A stretch of 31,821 bases of DNA, taken from positions 1 through 31,821 of the IMG/VR virus record IMGVR_UViG_3300005914_000045. The stretch is one strand, 5' to 3'. The stretch is from a virus. Position numbers and translations under genes: made by a program. This document shows positions 1-7,163 of this stretch, piece by piece. Every line of letters starts with the position of its first letter. Within the stretch, counting starts at the first letter, position 1. Below the pieces are notes generated by a model. The model was not told the origin of the DNA, ran no database searches, and saw only the letters and a program-made list of their open reading frames with translations.

Positions 1-2
1 GG

Positions 3-230
3 TATGTCGTAGTCAACGGTGGCGGCGTGGCCATAGAGGAGCTGAGGTACGACGAGCAGACATGCGAGCACTGCTACGGTGAGGGTCTAATCAGACGTAA
101 CGACCAATCGGGTGCGATGGACAAGTACGCAGAAGAGCTGCGTGAGCATATGGAGTACATGCGACGTGTCGATGGAGGAACGAAGCAAAGATGCAATGTC
201 GAACCGACGATCGCTCCTGACAGGGGCTGA
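3..230 (+). CDS. Small protein with one CxxCxGxG motif, 5' end outside window
   Basis: The frame is open from the first bases of the window to the TGA at 228-230, so this is probably the 3' part of a gene that begins upstream. A GTG at 27 could be a start but has no Shine-Dalgarno sequence. The visible product includes CEHCYGEG, a single CxxCxGxG knuckle of the kind found in DnaJ-type zinc domains, followed by a charged helical stretch (DKYAEELREHMEYMRR). One knuckle alone cannot make the usual four-Cys zinc site; a further Cys lies near the C-terminus (KQRCNVE). It sits where T7-like phages carry small early genes. No function can be given. Confidence 0.5.
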   Translation, partial: YVVVNGGGVAIEELRYDEQTCEHCYGEGLIRRNDQSGAMDKYAEELREHMEYMRRVDGGTKQRCNVEPTIAPDRG

Positions 231-450
231 CCGCAAGGAGTTCGATCAGTTCTACGGGAAGCCTAAGAGCGACCGCCGGCGCACGGGTGCCGGTAAGGGT
301 GACCAGCCACGTGACTACGACGCTGAGCTGTATGCCCTAGGCTGGGAGTCAGCCTTCGCAACCACCTTCGCAGCACGCCGTGCGGCGTCCGAGGAGTGGA
401 AGCGAGTCCATGATGAGAAGGTAGCAAGCAATGCGCAAGGTTCGCAATGA
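196..450 (+). CDS. Hypothetical protein, 84 aa
   Basis: The protein is basic in the middle (KPKSDRRRTGAGKGDQPRDYD) and helical and Ala/Glu-rich towards the end (FAARRAASEEWKRVHDEKVAS). I placed the start at ATG 196, because the longer frame upstream reads through the previous gene. An in-frame ATG at 172 is an alternative, giving 92 aa, but neither start has a well-spaced Shine-Dalgarno sequence. Its 5' end overlaps the previous gene and its 3' end overlaps the next gene by 20 bases, so the three are likely co-translated. I do not recognise the family. The 24-residue segment before the helix resembles disordered nucleic-acid-contacting linkers, but that is only an impression. Confidence 0.55.
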   Translation: MSNRRSLLTGADRKEFDQFYGKPKSDRRRTGAGKGDQPRDYDAELYALGWESAFATTFAARRAASEEWKRVHDEKVASNAQGSQ

Positions 451-733
451 CGTGACCAACGAGTTCATCCGTGAGGGGGACACTGGGTCCATCCACTGGA
501 CCATCACCGTCACCATGATGGGGGTGGCAGAGGAGGGCGGGTGCCCGGGAGACGTGGTGGTCAACCTAGAGGGCACGTGGACTGAGCTGTCCATGTCCGT
601 CATGGATGATCTAGATCAGAGCAACCCGACCGAGCTTGAGCTTGAGGGTGAGGGAGCACACGCGCTTGCGTGCCAGCTCGACCCGGGGTACGAGGATGCC
701 ATCGTCAACCACGAGTGGGAGGCGTCACTGTGA
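431..733 (+). CDS. Hypothetical acidic protein, 100 aa
   Basis: It starts at ATG 431, inside the 3' end of the preceding gene, and ends at TGA 731-733, which overlaps the GTG start of the next gene. The product is acidic and reads like a small beta-rich protein (SIHWTITVTMMG, GDVVVNLEGTWTELSMSV), with an acidic last third (ELELEGEGAHALACQLDPGYEDAIVNHEWE). There are no transmembrane segments and no catalytic motif. Small acidic early proteins of T7-like phages often bind host enzymes; nothing in the sequence shows that here. Function is unknown. The tight overlap with both neighbours supports it being a real gene. Confidence 0.6.
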   Translation: MRKVRNDVTNEFIREGDTGSIHWTITVTMMGVAEEGGCPGDVVVNLEGTWTELSMSVMDDLDQSNPTELELEGEGAHALACQLDPGYEDAIVNHEWEASL

Positions 734-1332
734 GTACGGTTCAGCGACTGATGAGACTGGCGAGGGATGGTGCCGAGTACCGCAACTGGTACGGCATCGC
801 CCTCGATGACGTGATGACGCTGAGCTACGCCAACGAGTGGGAGATCGGAGCCACAGCTGCTGCGCTTGCGTTGTTCTCCCCCCGTGTGACCGTCAAGCGG
901 TCAGTGACGTACGCCGTGCACTACATGCGTACAGGAGAGATCCTACCCACTGTGATGCGCGGCGTGCGTGCTTCTGTCGAGCACTACGAGAGGACCGGCA
1001 CGCTGCGTGGACCTAAGACGGATGCGTTCAGGCGCGCCATCCTAGGCGACCAAGATGCAGTGGTGCTTGACACGTGGATGGCCAAGGCACTACGCATCGA
1101 CGGCAAGCGGTTCGAAGCCAAGCGGGTACGTGAGTCAGCCGAACGGCGTGTAGTGTACGTCGCACACATGATGGACTGGACCCCGTCAGAGACACAGGCA
1201 GCCATATGGTCTGGTACTCTTATGTCCTTCGGGCGTAGAGTCCCGCACCTTCAGCTACCCATCCCAGCAGAGAGCTTCAGACATGCAGACCGATACCCGC
1301 TACACGGCAGAGTTAGTAGCCGAGCAGGATGA
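730..1332 (+). CDS. DUF7178-like protein
   Basis: The product is 200 aa from GTG 730, which overlaps the preceding stop. A longer frame upstream only shadows the previous gene. The pattern of an Ala-rich helix ending in SPR (AAALALFSPRVTVKRSV), then a central KTDAFRRAILGD segment, then AVVLDTWMAKAL matches what I remember of proteins annotated DUF7178 in actinobacterial and other phages, where the equivalents read roughly ALSPQ, KxRAFYRNI and AVTxDxH. The helical layout with a late Asp recalls helix-hairpin-helix glycosylase-type folds, but no catalysis is established. The last 50 bases overlap the 5' end of the RNA polymerase gene, a long overlap that suggests coupled expression. The family call is from memory. 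Confidence 0.6.
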   Translation: MSTVQRLMRLARDGAEYRNWYGIALDDVMTLSYANEWEIGATAAALALFSPRVTVKRSVTYAVHYMRTGEILPTVMRGVRASVEHYERTGTLRGPKTDAFRRAILGDQDAVVLDTWMAKALRIDGKRFEAKRVRESAERRVVYVAHMMDWTPSETQAAIWSGTLMSFGRRVPHLQLPIPAESFRHADRYPLHGRVSSRAG

Positions 1333-3700
1333 GCGTGAGCTGTACTCCATCGACGAGGGCGTGCGCCGCTTCCGTGAGATGATGAAGACAGGGCCCACCA
1401 CACAGCAGCCCGGTGTACGCCAGCTGCTTGCCGCCGCCCTTACCGAGATGGTCGACGGGGTGGAGACGGAGAGGCTGAAGCTGGAGAGCGGCGTAGCCAT
1501 GCGTCACGCTCAGTACTGGGCCGTGCCCTTCCTGCTCATGGACCCCGGCGCAATGTCTCTGGCCACGCTATCGTGGGCGCTGAACCAAGGCACCGTGCGT
1601 GACCGAGGCACCGACATCAACTTCGTCAGCGCCATCAGCGGCATTGGTGCCGCAGTGGAGAATGAGTACCACATGATGGTGCTGCGTACTGAGGCACCCA
1701 AGCTGAAGCGAGTGATGGACCGCAGGGTCAAGCAGTGGACACCCCGAGTCGTAGCTAAGGCACGACAGAAACTGGGTGAGCTTGGTAGGGCGTGGCCTGT
1801 GCAGCACCGACGTTCTGTCGGGCGCAAGATGCTGGAGATCCTGATCCTTCGGTCAGGCGTCTTCGAACCTCACTCAGGGTACGCCCTAGGAAAGCGGTTC
1901 AACCGCATCGTCATCATCCCTGAAGTGCAGGACAGGATCGTCAAGGCCAACGAGCTGGTCGAGACTCACCGCCCGGTGCTGTCACCCATGGTGGTGCCAC
2001 CCAAGCCTTGGTCCAGCGAGGAGAGTGGAGGGTACCGCCTCCTGTCTCACACCACGGACTTCGTGCGTCGACGTGAGCTGGATGGTGTGGGCCCTGAGCC
2101 CCAGCCAGAGGCATGCTACGAATCAGTGAACGTGCTGCAAGACACAGGGTGGCGAACGAACGCCCGTGTGTTGCGCTGCGTCATGAGCATGATCCAAGCA
2201 GGGGGTGGGAGCTGTGGATTGCCCGAGGTTGAGGACCGAAAGGTATCAGCCCCCTTCCCCGAGGCAGGTAGCGAGGGTGAGCAGTCAGAGTGGAAGCGAC
2301 GGGCTGCGGCGATCCACCGTTACAACGGACGGATGGTTACACGGAGGCAGCTGACCTACCAGACGGTAGCCGCTGCCGAAGAGCTGCTCGATCGTGTGTT
2401 CTACTTCCCGTACAACGTGGACTTCCGAGGTAGGGTGTACACCATACCCACCACCCTAGACCCTCAGCGTGGTGACCTCGATCGTGGGCTGCTGACCCTA
2501 GCGGACACCGACCCACTCGGTCCTCACGGGTACGGCTGGCTGCTGGTGCAGTTCGCCAACTGTTGGGGTATGGACAAGGAGGGCTTCGCTCACCGACGCA
2601 GGTGGGCCCAAGACAAGCTGCCCCCTGTGGGCTACATGGAGGCGCAGCCAGAGGACTGGGACCCCATGCACCTGCTGGACTGCTGGGCGCGTGCTGACGA
2701 CCCGTGGCAGGCGCTGGCTGCGCTGATCGAGATCGTGGAGGCCCACCGGCACGGCAGCATACACACCTACGAGTGCTCCCTCCCGATCGGGATGGACGGC
2801 ACCAACTCGGGGCTGCAGCACTTCAGCGCCATGCTCAGGGACGAGGTGGGCGGTGCGCTGGTCAACCTCGTGCCGGCCGACAAGCCGCAGGACATCTACA
2901 GCATGGTGTCCGAGCTGGCCCGAACAAAGGTGATACAGGACACACGGTTGGGGGTAGTTGATGACACAACCATCCCAGACCTGCCCCAGCAGTGGCTAGA
3001 CAACTGGCAAGGGCGCAAGCTGGCCAAGCGTCCGGCCATGACCTACGTGTACAACGTGACCCAGCAGGGGATGAAGGACGCGCTGATGGCGGATGGGTTC
3101 CTCGACTGGTGCGACAACCCGACGCCGGCCGTGAAGTACATCGGCAAGAAGCTGTGGGCCTCCGTTCAGGAGAGCTTGCCCAAGGCCACCGAGGCCATGG
3201 AGTGGCTGAAGACGTGTGCCAAGCTGGCCAACAGGCAGGGGCTCATGCTCCGGTGGACCGCACCGGATGGGTTCATCGTACAGACCAACTACCGAACACG
3301 CACGACGAGCAGGGTACGCTGCCTCGGCTGCGAGGTGACGTTCCAAGACCCGGGGTTCGACGACCCAGTGTCCCCGCACAGGCAGCGCAACAGCGTGGCA
3401 CCCAACTACGTGCACACGTTCGACGCTGCACACCTACGCATGTCAGTGCGTCACGGGTACCACCAGTACGGTGTTACCCAGTGGGCTGTGGTGCACGACC
3501 AGTTCGGCACTACGCCCGGACGCACCACGCCCATGCGTCGGGCCGTAATAGAATCGTTCGTCGACATCTACCGCATTGACCAGCTGGGCCGCTTCCGTGA
3601 TGAGGTGGTACAGCAGACAGGTGAGGACCCGGGCCCGCCGCCTGAGTTCGGAACCCTTGACATCGAGGCCATACTGGAGAGCAACTATGCGTTCAGCTAG
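1283..3700 (+). CDS. Single-subunit DNA-directed RNA polymerase (T7 gp1-like)
   Basis: This enzyme transcribes the middle and late phage genes from phage promoters. It is 805 aa, against 883 in T7, with the shortfall mainly in the N-terminal region. The palm and fingers motifs are clear. Motif A is GMDGTNSG with catalytic D505, followed by LQHFSAMLRDEVGG almost as in T7. Motif B is KRPAMTYVYN (K582 to N591; K and Y correspond to T7 K631 and Y639). Motif C is HDQFG with H738 and D739. FPYNVDFRGRVY also matches the T7 family. The C-terminus ends ESNYAFS, parallel to T7 ESDFAFA. The stretch that aligns with the T7 promoter-specificity loop (near TSRVRCLGCEVTF) differs from T7, so its promoters should differ too. 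A purine-rich AGAGAG precedes ATG 1283. The gene overlaps both neighbours. Confidence 0.98.
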   Translation: MQTDTRYTAELVAEQDERELYSIDEGVRRFREMMKTGPTTQQPGVRQLLAAALTEMVDGVETERLKLESGVAMRHAQYWAVPFLLMDPGAMSLATLSWALNQGTVRDRGTDINFVSAISGIGAAVENEYHMMVLRTEAPKLKRVMDRRVKQWTPRVVAKARQKLGELGRAWPVQHRRSVGRKMLEILILRSGVFEPHSGYALGKRFNRIVIIPEVQDRIVKANELVETHRPVLSPMVVPPKPWSSEESGGYRLLSHTTDFVRRRELDGVGPEPQPEACYESVNVLQDTGWRTNARVLRCVMSMIQAGGGSCGLPEVEDRKVSAPFPEAGSEGEQSEWKRRAAAIHRYNGRMVTRRQLTYQTVAAAEELLDRVFYFPYNVDFRGRVYTIPTTLDPQRGDLDRGLLTLADTDPLGPHGYGWLLVQFANCWGMDKEGFAHRRRWAQDKLPPVGYMEAQPEDWDPMHLLDCWARADDPWQALAALIEIVEAHRHGSIHTYECSLPIGMDGTNSGLQHFSAMLRDEVGGALVNLVPADKPQDIYSMVSELARTKVIQDTRLGVVDDTTIPDLPQQWLDNWQGRKLAKRPAMTYVYNVTQQGMKDALMADGFLDWCDNPTPAVKYIGKKLWASVQESLPKATEAMEWLKTCAKLANRQGLMLRWTAPDGFIVQTNYRTRTTSRVRCLGCEVTFQDPGFDDPVSPHRQRNSVAPNYVHTFDAAHLRMSVRHGYHQYGVTQWAVVHDQFGTTPGRTTPMRRAVIESFVDIYRIDQLGRFRDEVVQQTGEDPGPPPEFGTLDIEAILESNYAFS

Positions 3701-4052
3701 GCGTCCTCGCCTCCCCACGTACGTAGACCTGCACGAGTTCAGGTGGACGATCGAGCAGACGGTGACGCCCCACACCTACGGCACGTTCAGCCTGCATGAG
3801 AGGGCCATACGCATCAACCCGGAGATCAACACCTCCGTGGTGGATGAGATGGACACGCTCACCCACGAGCTTCTTCACTGCATATGGAGGAGTGCATCAC
3901 TACCGAGAAAGCGAGAGGAGCAGTGTGTGACTGATCTGTCCCGTGGACTGACGCAGCTGATGCTGCGTAACCCGCACCTCCTCGACTACTACCGAAAGGC
4001 GGCTGCGCATGAAGCGAGTCTACGTAATGGGTCCGATGAGCGGACAACCTGA
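3687..4052 (+). CDS. Putative zinc metallopeptidase, HELLH motif
   Basis: The product is 121 aa. The HExxH signature is H60-E61-L-L-H64 (TLTHELLHCIW), followed about 13 residues later by acidic E77/E78 that could supply the third zinc ligand. This layout is shared with small phage and ImmA/IrrE-type metallopeptidase-like proteins. The substrate is unknown. ATG 3687 lies inside the last codons of the RNA polymerase gene, six bases after GGAGA, so translation is likely coupled to it. The frame extends further upstream but only as a shadow of the polymerase. Candidate roles are cleavage of a host regulator or defence protein, but that is inference. The motif could also be non-catalytic zinc binding. 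Confidence 0.7.
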   Translation: MRSARRPRLPTYVDLHEFRWTIEQTVTPHTYGTFSLHERAIRINPEINTSVVDEMDTLTHELLHCIWRSASLPRKREEQCVTDLSRGLTQLMLRNPHLLDYYRKAAAHEASLRNGSDERTT

Positions 4053-4452
4053 TCTGAACAGTGAGTCGTTCAGCCGAGCGTTTGAGTACTTCACCACCAA
4101 AGGTTACCACGTCGTATCCCCCCACCACATCGAGCGACCGCTGCGGCTGGGCACTCGGGACGTGGACCTAGGCAAGGGAGAAATCTACCGGCAGGTGATG
4201 CCGATGGATCTGTTCGCCCTTGCGTCGGCCGACCTAGTGGTTGCGCTGCCCGGGTGGGAGCATAGCCCCGGGTGTGGGCTGGAGCGTCACGCTGCTGACC
4301 TGTTCGGCCTCCCGGTGTACGCCTACACCACTGAAGGGTATAACGGGGATCTGGATGAGTGGTTCGGGGAGCTGCTGGACATGGTGATCTGGGATAACAA
4401 CCGTGAGAAGGACCTCGGATACACCGCCTTCGTGCCGGGAGAAGAGATGTGA
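4009..4452 (+). CDS. DUF4406 nucleoside deoxyribosyltransferase-like protein
   Basis: The product is 147 aa. The N-terminus YVMGPMSGQPDLNSESF has the MxGPMxGxPxxNxxxF pattern of DUF4406, a phage and bacterial family with the nucleoside 2-deoxyribosyltransferase Rossmann-like fold. Further on, ADLVVALPGWEHSPGCGLERHAA is the second conserved block, with Ser and Glu placed as in the active site of deoxyribosyltransferase-like enzymes (SPGxxxE). The C-terminal third is more variable. The likely ligand is a nucleoside or nucleotide, but no reaction is proved for the family. The gene begins 44 bases inside the metallopeptidase gene and ends with a GTGA overlap onto the phosphoesterase gene, so the three form one translational unit. 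Confidence 0.85.
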   Translation: MKRVYVMGPMSGQPDLNSESFSRAFEYFTTKGYHVVSPHHIERPLRLGTRDVDLGKGEIYRQVMPMDLFALASADLVVALPGWEHSPGCGLERHAADLFGLPVYAYTTEGYNGDLDEWFGELLDMVIWDNNREKDLGYTAFVPGEEM

Positions 4453-5168
4453 GCAGAGTTCTCGCCATTGGCGACATCCATGCTCCGGCTACGCACCCCG
4501 GGTACTTCGACTTCATCTGCGATACCCAGCGCAAGTTCAGGTGCAACAAGGTGGTGTTCATCGGTGACATCGTGGACTGGCACACCGTCTCGTTCCACGC
4601 CAAGCACCCGGAGGCACCGGGCCCGAAGGATGAGTACCTGCTCGCCCTTCAGCAGGTGCAGAAGTGGTACCGCCGCTTCCCGAAGGCCACCGTCACCATC
4701 GGAAACCATGATGAGCGGCTGATACGCACGGCCGAGAGTGCCGGCGTACCGGGCAGCTTCCTCCGTGGCTACGCTGACGTGTGGAAGACACCGGGATGGG
4801 ACTGGGTGTACGATACCACCATCGACGACGTGTACTACTACCACGGCACGGGCCGGGGCGGCATGCACCCTGCGTACAACTGCACCCGGGACATGACCAT
4901 GAGCGTGGTCATGGGTCACTGCCACTCAGCCGGCGGCATCAAGTGGCTGGCTGCACCCTACTCACGTCGCTTCGGTCTGGACACAGGCTGCGGCATTGAC
5001 GACCGCATGTATGCCTTCGCCTACGGCAAGCACTACAAGCGCAAGTCGGTGCTGTCGTGCGGCGTGGTGCTAGAGGGCAGTGGACAGCACGTCATCATGC
5101 CGTGCGGAGACGGTGAAAAGTACAGCCGAGACAAGTACGACCAGAACCCACTACTCGGAGGGACATGA
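4449..5168 (+). CDS. Calcineurin-like metallophosphoesterase
   Basis: The product is 239 aa from GTG 4449. It carries all the metal-binding motifs of the superfamily in order: GDIH (D9, H11), GDIVD (D40), GNHDE (N86, H87) and GHCH (H157, H159). These coordinate two metal ions and hydrolyse a phosphomonoester or phosphodiester. The substrate could be a nucleotide, a cyclic nucleotide, a nucleic-acid end or a phosphoprotein. Between the third and fourth motifs is an insert rich in Tyr and His (DDVYYYHGTGRGG). GTG overlaps the previous stop as GTGA, and the end overlaps the next start (ATGATG at 5165). Phages encode such enzymes for nucleotide metabolism or end repair; which applies here cannot be told. 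Confidence 0.9.
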   Translation: MSRVLAIGDIHAPATHPGYFDFICDTQRKFRCNKVVFIGDIVDWHTVSFHAKHPEAPGPKDEYLLALQQVQKWYRRFPKATVTIGNHDERLIRTAESAGVPGSFLRGYADVWKTPGWDWVYDTTIDDVYYYHGTGRGGMHPAYNCTRDMTMSVVMGHCHSAGGIKWLAAPYSRRFGLDTGCGIDDRMYAFAYGKHYKRKSVLSCGVVLEGSGQHVIMPCGDGEKYSRDKYDQNPLLGGT

Positions 5169-5881
5169 TGCCTCAGCTGTACTCACGTGTGAATCTTATT
5201 CACCTCGACATCAACTACGACGCAATGACGTGGCCTGTGCCTTCAGGTGACCCATACGAAACGGTGCGCCGGCTGGTCGACAGGCCCGAGAAGGTTTCCC
5301 TGTACTGTCGTGCTTTCTTCGATGACGCCCCCTTCCCCACCGTGCACCCTAATGGCCGGCGGGGTAGGTTCGATCAGGCTGTCTTCCACAAGTACGGCAC
5401 GTACTGGACAGAGCAGCTCCTGCTCAAGATCAGGCACACGAAGCTACTGCGCGACAAGTTCAGGGCCCTGTGGGTGGATCACCCTAGGCTCGGGTGGAAC
5501 CACGACCTGCACATAGCTAACCGCCACCTTCCTGAGGTGAAGGAGATGATGAACGGGTGGCTCGACCGCATCAGCGATGCGCTTGGGTGCCCGGTGTACC
5601 AGTTCGGGCTGCCTACGAACAGCCTCGTGCTGTACCAGTGGCCTCTGCAAGCTGGGGTCACCCGACTACCCGACCCGTACAGGGGTGGGGCATGGGTGAA
5701 CATTCCCGGGCAGTACGCCTTCAACCGCTGGACCACCAGTGAAGACTTCCTGCTACACCTGCACCTGTGCAAGAGGGCGGGGGTGCAGGACATCTGCCTG
5801 TGGGCCAACCCAGCCGAGCCCGTAACCGAGGCACGACAGCTTGAAGTGAAGGCCTCGATCATAGAAGTATTCGGAGAGTGA
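5165..5881 (+). CDS. Hypothetical protein, 238 aa
   Basis: I do not recognise this protein. It is soluble, with no signal peptide or membrane segment, and rich in Trp, Tyr and His (YGTYWTEQLLLKIRH, DHPRLGWNHDLHIANRHLP). The last third (LHLHLCKRAGVQDICLWANPAEP) reads like the end of an alpha/beta barrel, where a strand ends in WxNP, but this is weak. Two possible starts exist at 5165 and 5168. It follows the phosphoesterase with a four-base overlap and lies two bases before the next small gene. Its first codons contain a perfect inverted repeat (5189-5203). It may work with the neighbouring phosphoesterase and DUF4406 protein, but only position supports that. Confidence 0.75.
   Translation: MMPQLYSRVNLIHLDINYDAMTWPVPSGDPYETVRRLVDRPEKVSLYCRAFFDDAPFPTVHPNGRRGRFDQAVFHKYGTYWTEQLLLKIRHTKLLRDKFRALWVDHPRLGWNHDLHIANRHLPEVKEMMNGWLDRISDALGCPVYQFGLPTNSLVLYQWPLQAGVTRLPDPYRGGAWVNIPGQYAFNRWTTSEDFLLHLHLCKRAGVQDICLWANPAEPVTEARQLEVKASIIEVFGE
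5189..5203 (+). repeat. Perfect short inverted repeat in 5' end of a gene
   Basis: GTGAAT and ATTCAC are separated by CTT, giving a perfect 6-bp stem with a 3-base loop about 24 bases after the start of the 238-aa hypothetical gene. It is AT-rich compared with its surroundings. It could be a small mRNA hairpin or a protein-binding site. It encodes ordinary residues (VNLIHL), so chance is possible. Confidence 0.4.
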
Positions 5882-5882
5882 C

Positions 5883-6065
5883 ATGGACAACAAGACTCAG
5901 TGCGCAATCCGCGCAGCCGGGGTGACGCAAGCCGTCATCTCATCGGGCGTTGACCCGACCAAGTGGAAGGACCGTATCGAGTACGGCCTTCGACTCAGCA
6001 ACTACTTCGCTGCCCGCCTGAACAAGCAGAAGACGGCAGCACCACCCCTCAAGGAGAACATCTGA
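5883..6065 (+). CDS. Hypothetical protein, 60 aa
   Basis: The product is a small basic, Ala-rich protein without Trp-rich or metal motifs, apart from one Trp in PTKWKDRIEYGLRLSNYFAARL, which looks like an amphipathic helix. Its start ATG 5883 follows GGAGAG with good spacing, and its TGA overlaps the ATG of the ssDNA-binding protein gene (TGATG at 6063-6067), so the two are coupled. Many T7-like phages carry a small ORF immediately before the ssDNA-binding protein gene. I cannot assign a role. It may assist the ssDNA-binding protein, but only adjacency suggests it. Confidence 0.7.
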   Translation: MDNKTQCAIRAAGVTQAVISSGVDPTKWKDRIEYGLRLSNYFAARLNKQKTAAPPLKENI

Positions 6066-6760
6066 TGGCAGAACGCCGAACCCGTCGCACCAAGCCCAAG
6101 GGACCGACCTACACCACCGAGAGCATCAAACGTGTGCGGTCGCCACGCGCCACCGCTGCGTTCGCTCACCTGTCTGAGCCGGACAACGCCTTCAACAAGG
6201 TGCAGTACACCATCACTGCGTACTTCGACAAGGACGACCCGGAGTTCCAGGAATACGTCAAGGACCTCAAGGCCGAGGCCAAGACGCTGGGCCACTCCGA
6301 CATCCCGATGAAGTCGGTCACGCAGGGCGAGCACGATAAGGCCAAGCAGGGCAAGTACCCTGAGCTGGCCAAGGATGTCGGCACCCCCTACTACCAGTTC
6401 AACTGCGCTGCCACCGATGAGCGTGAGGAGCGTGGAGGCATCCCCGTGTACGGCCCTGACGCCAAGCTCATGGAGGATGGAGAGGTGTGGGGTGGCGATA
6501 CCGTCCGCGTCTCCGGAAGCCTGTGCGAGTGGAAGAGCAGCGAGGGCACGGGCGGCCTCAAGGTTTACCTTGGTGGCGTTCAGTTCCTGAAGCGCAACCG
6601 CATTGCCTCGCCGGCCTTCGAACCGGACACCGACTTCCTCGACGAGGATGACAGTGAGTCGGGTGGCTTCGCCGCTGAGGGTGAAGATGACGTTGACACC
6701 AGCGAGGAGGACGTCGAAGGTGAGGAAGAAGACTTCAACGAAGACGACATCCCCTTCTGA
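6065..6760 (+). CDS. ssDNA-binding protein (T7 gp2.5-like)
   Basis: It would coat single-stranded DNA in phage replication and recombination and bring in polymerase and primase-helicase. Length is 231 aa, close to T7 gp2.5 (232 aa). The N-terminal two thirds contain alternating beta-strand segments of an OB-fold type (KVQYTITAYFD, GDTVRVSGSLCEW, GLKVYLGGVQFL). The C-terminal 45 residues are a strongly acidic tail (DEDDSESGGF, EEDVEGEEED) ending NEDDIPF. An acidic tail with terminal Phe is the hallmark of gp2.5, where it contacts polymerase and helicase. The exact DDIPF tip matches bacterial SSB. Its place between RNA polymerase and the nuclease/primase genes is as in T7. ATG 6065 is chosen because the longer frame shadows the previous gene. 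Confidence 0.92.
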   Translation: MAERRTRRTKPKGPTYTTESIKRVRSPRATAAFAHLSEPDNAFNKVQYTITAYFDKDDPEFQEYVKDLKAEAKTLGHSDIPMKSVTQGEHDKAKQGKYPELAKDVGTPYYQFNCAATDEREERGGIPVYGPDAKLMEDGEVWGGDTVRVSGSLCEWKSSEGTGGLKVYLGGVQFLKRNRIASPAFEPDTDFLDEDDSESGGFAAEGEDDVDTSEEDVEGEEEDFNEDDIPF

Positions 6761-6767
6761 GGAAGGG

Positions 6768-7163
6768 ATGGGTACGGTGTACTTCACCGTCCCGCCTGTG
6801 CCCGCCTCCCGCCCACGGGTGACGAGGTACGGCACCTACTACGGCAAGCGGTACACCGAGTTCCGCAAGCAGATGCAGGCTGCGGTGGAGAACAGCGACT
6901 ACGTCCCGCTGGCGGGCAAGCTGATTGTCACTATCTGCCTGTACGTGGGTCTCCCGAAGACCAAGACCAAGCGGCTTTGGCCCGGGGGAGACGTGGACAA
7001 CTACTCCAAGGGTGTGCTCGACGCACTGAACGGTGTGCTGTGGGAGGACGACGACCAGATCGTCAAGCTCATCGTGACCAAGCAGTGGAGCGACATACGT
7101 GCGGATGGCCCCAAGTCACATGCCACTCGGGGTGAGTTCAGCGTGACACTAGAGAGGGGATGA
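6768..7163 (+). CDS. RusA-like Holliday junction resolvase
   Basis: The product is 131 aa, against about 120 for E. coli RusA. It opens with a beta strand and basic segment typical of the family (VPPVPASRPRVTR) and has the core GDVDNYSKGVLDALNGVLWEDDDQIV. The Asp residues D75, D77 and one of D94-D96 match the three metal-binding carboxylates of RusA (D70, D72, D91). The enzyme would cut four-way junctions and branched replication intermediates before packaging. It stands where T7 encodes endonuclease I (gp3), so it is probably the functional replacement. GAGGAAGGG lies just before ATG 6768. The end overlaps the primase-helicase start (ATGATG). Confidence 0.93.
   Translation: MGTVYFTVPPVPASRPRVTRYGTYYGKRYTEFRKQMQAAVENSDYVPLAGKLIVTICLYVGLPKTKTKRLWPGGDVDNYSKGVLDALNGVLWEDDDQIVKLIVTKQWSDIRADGPKSHATRGEFSVTLERG

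Noticed and set aside
6002-6835. Minus-strand ORF of 277 aa opposite the ssDNA-binding protein gene
   Set aside because: The + strand gene is clearly real (gp2.5-like, right length, acidic tail). The antisense ORF mirrors its acidic codons as Val/Leu-rich runs.
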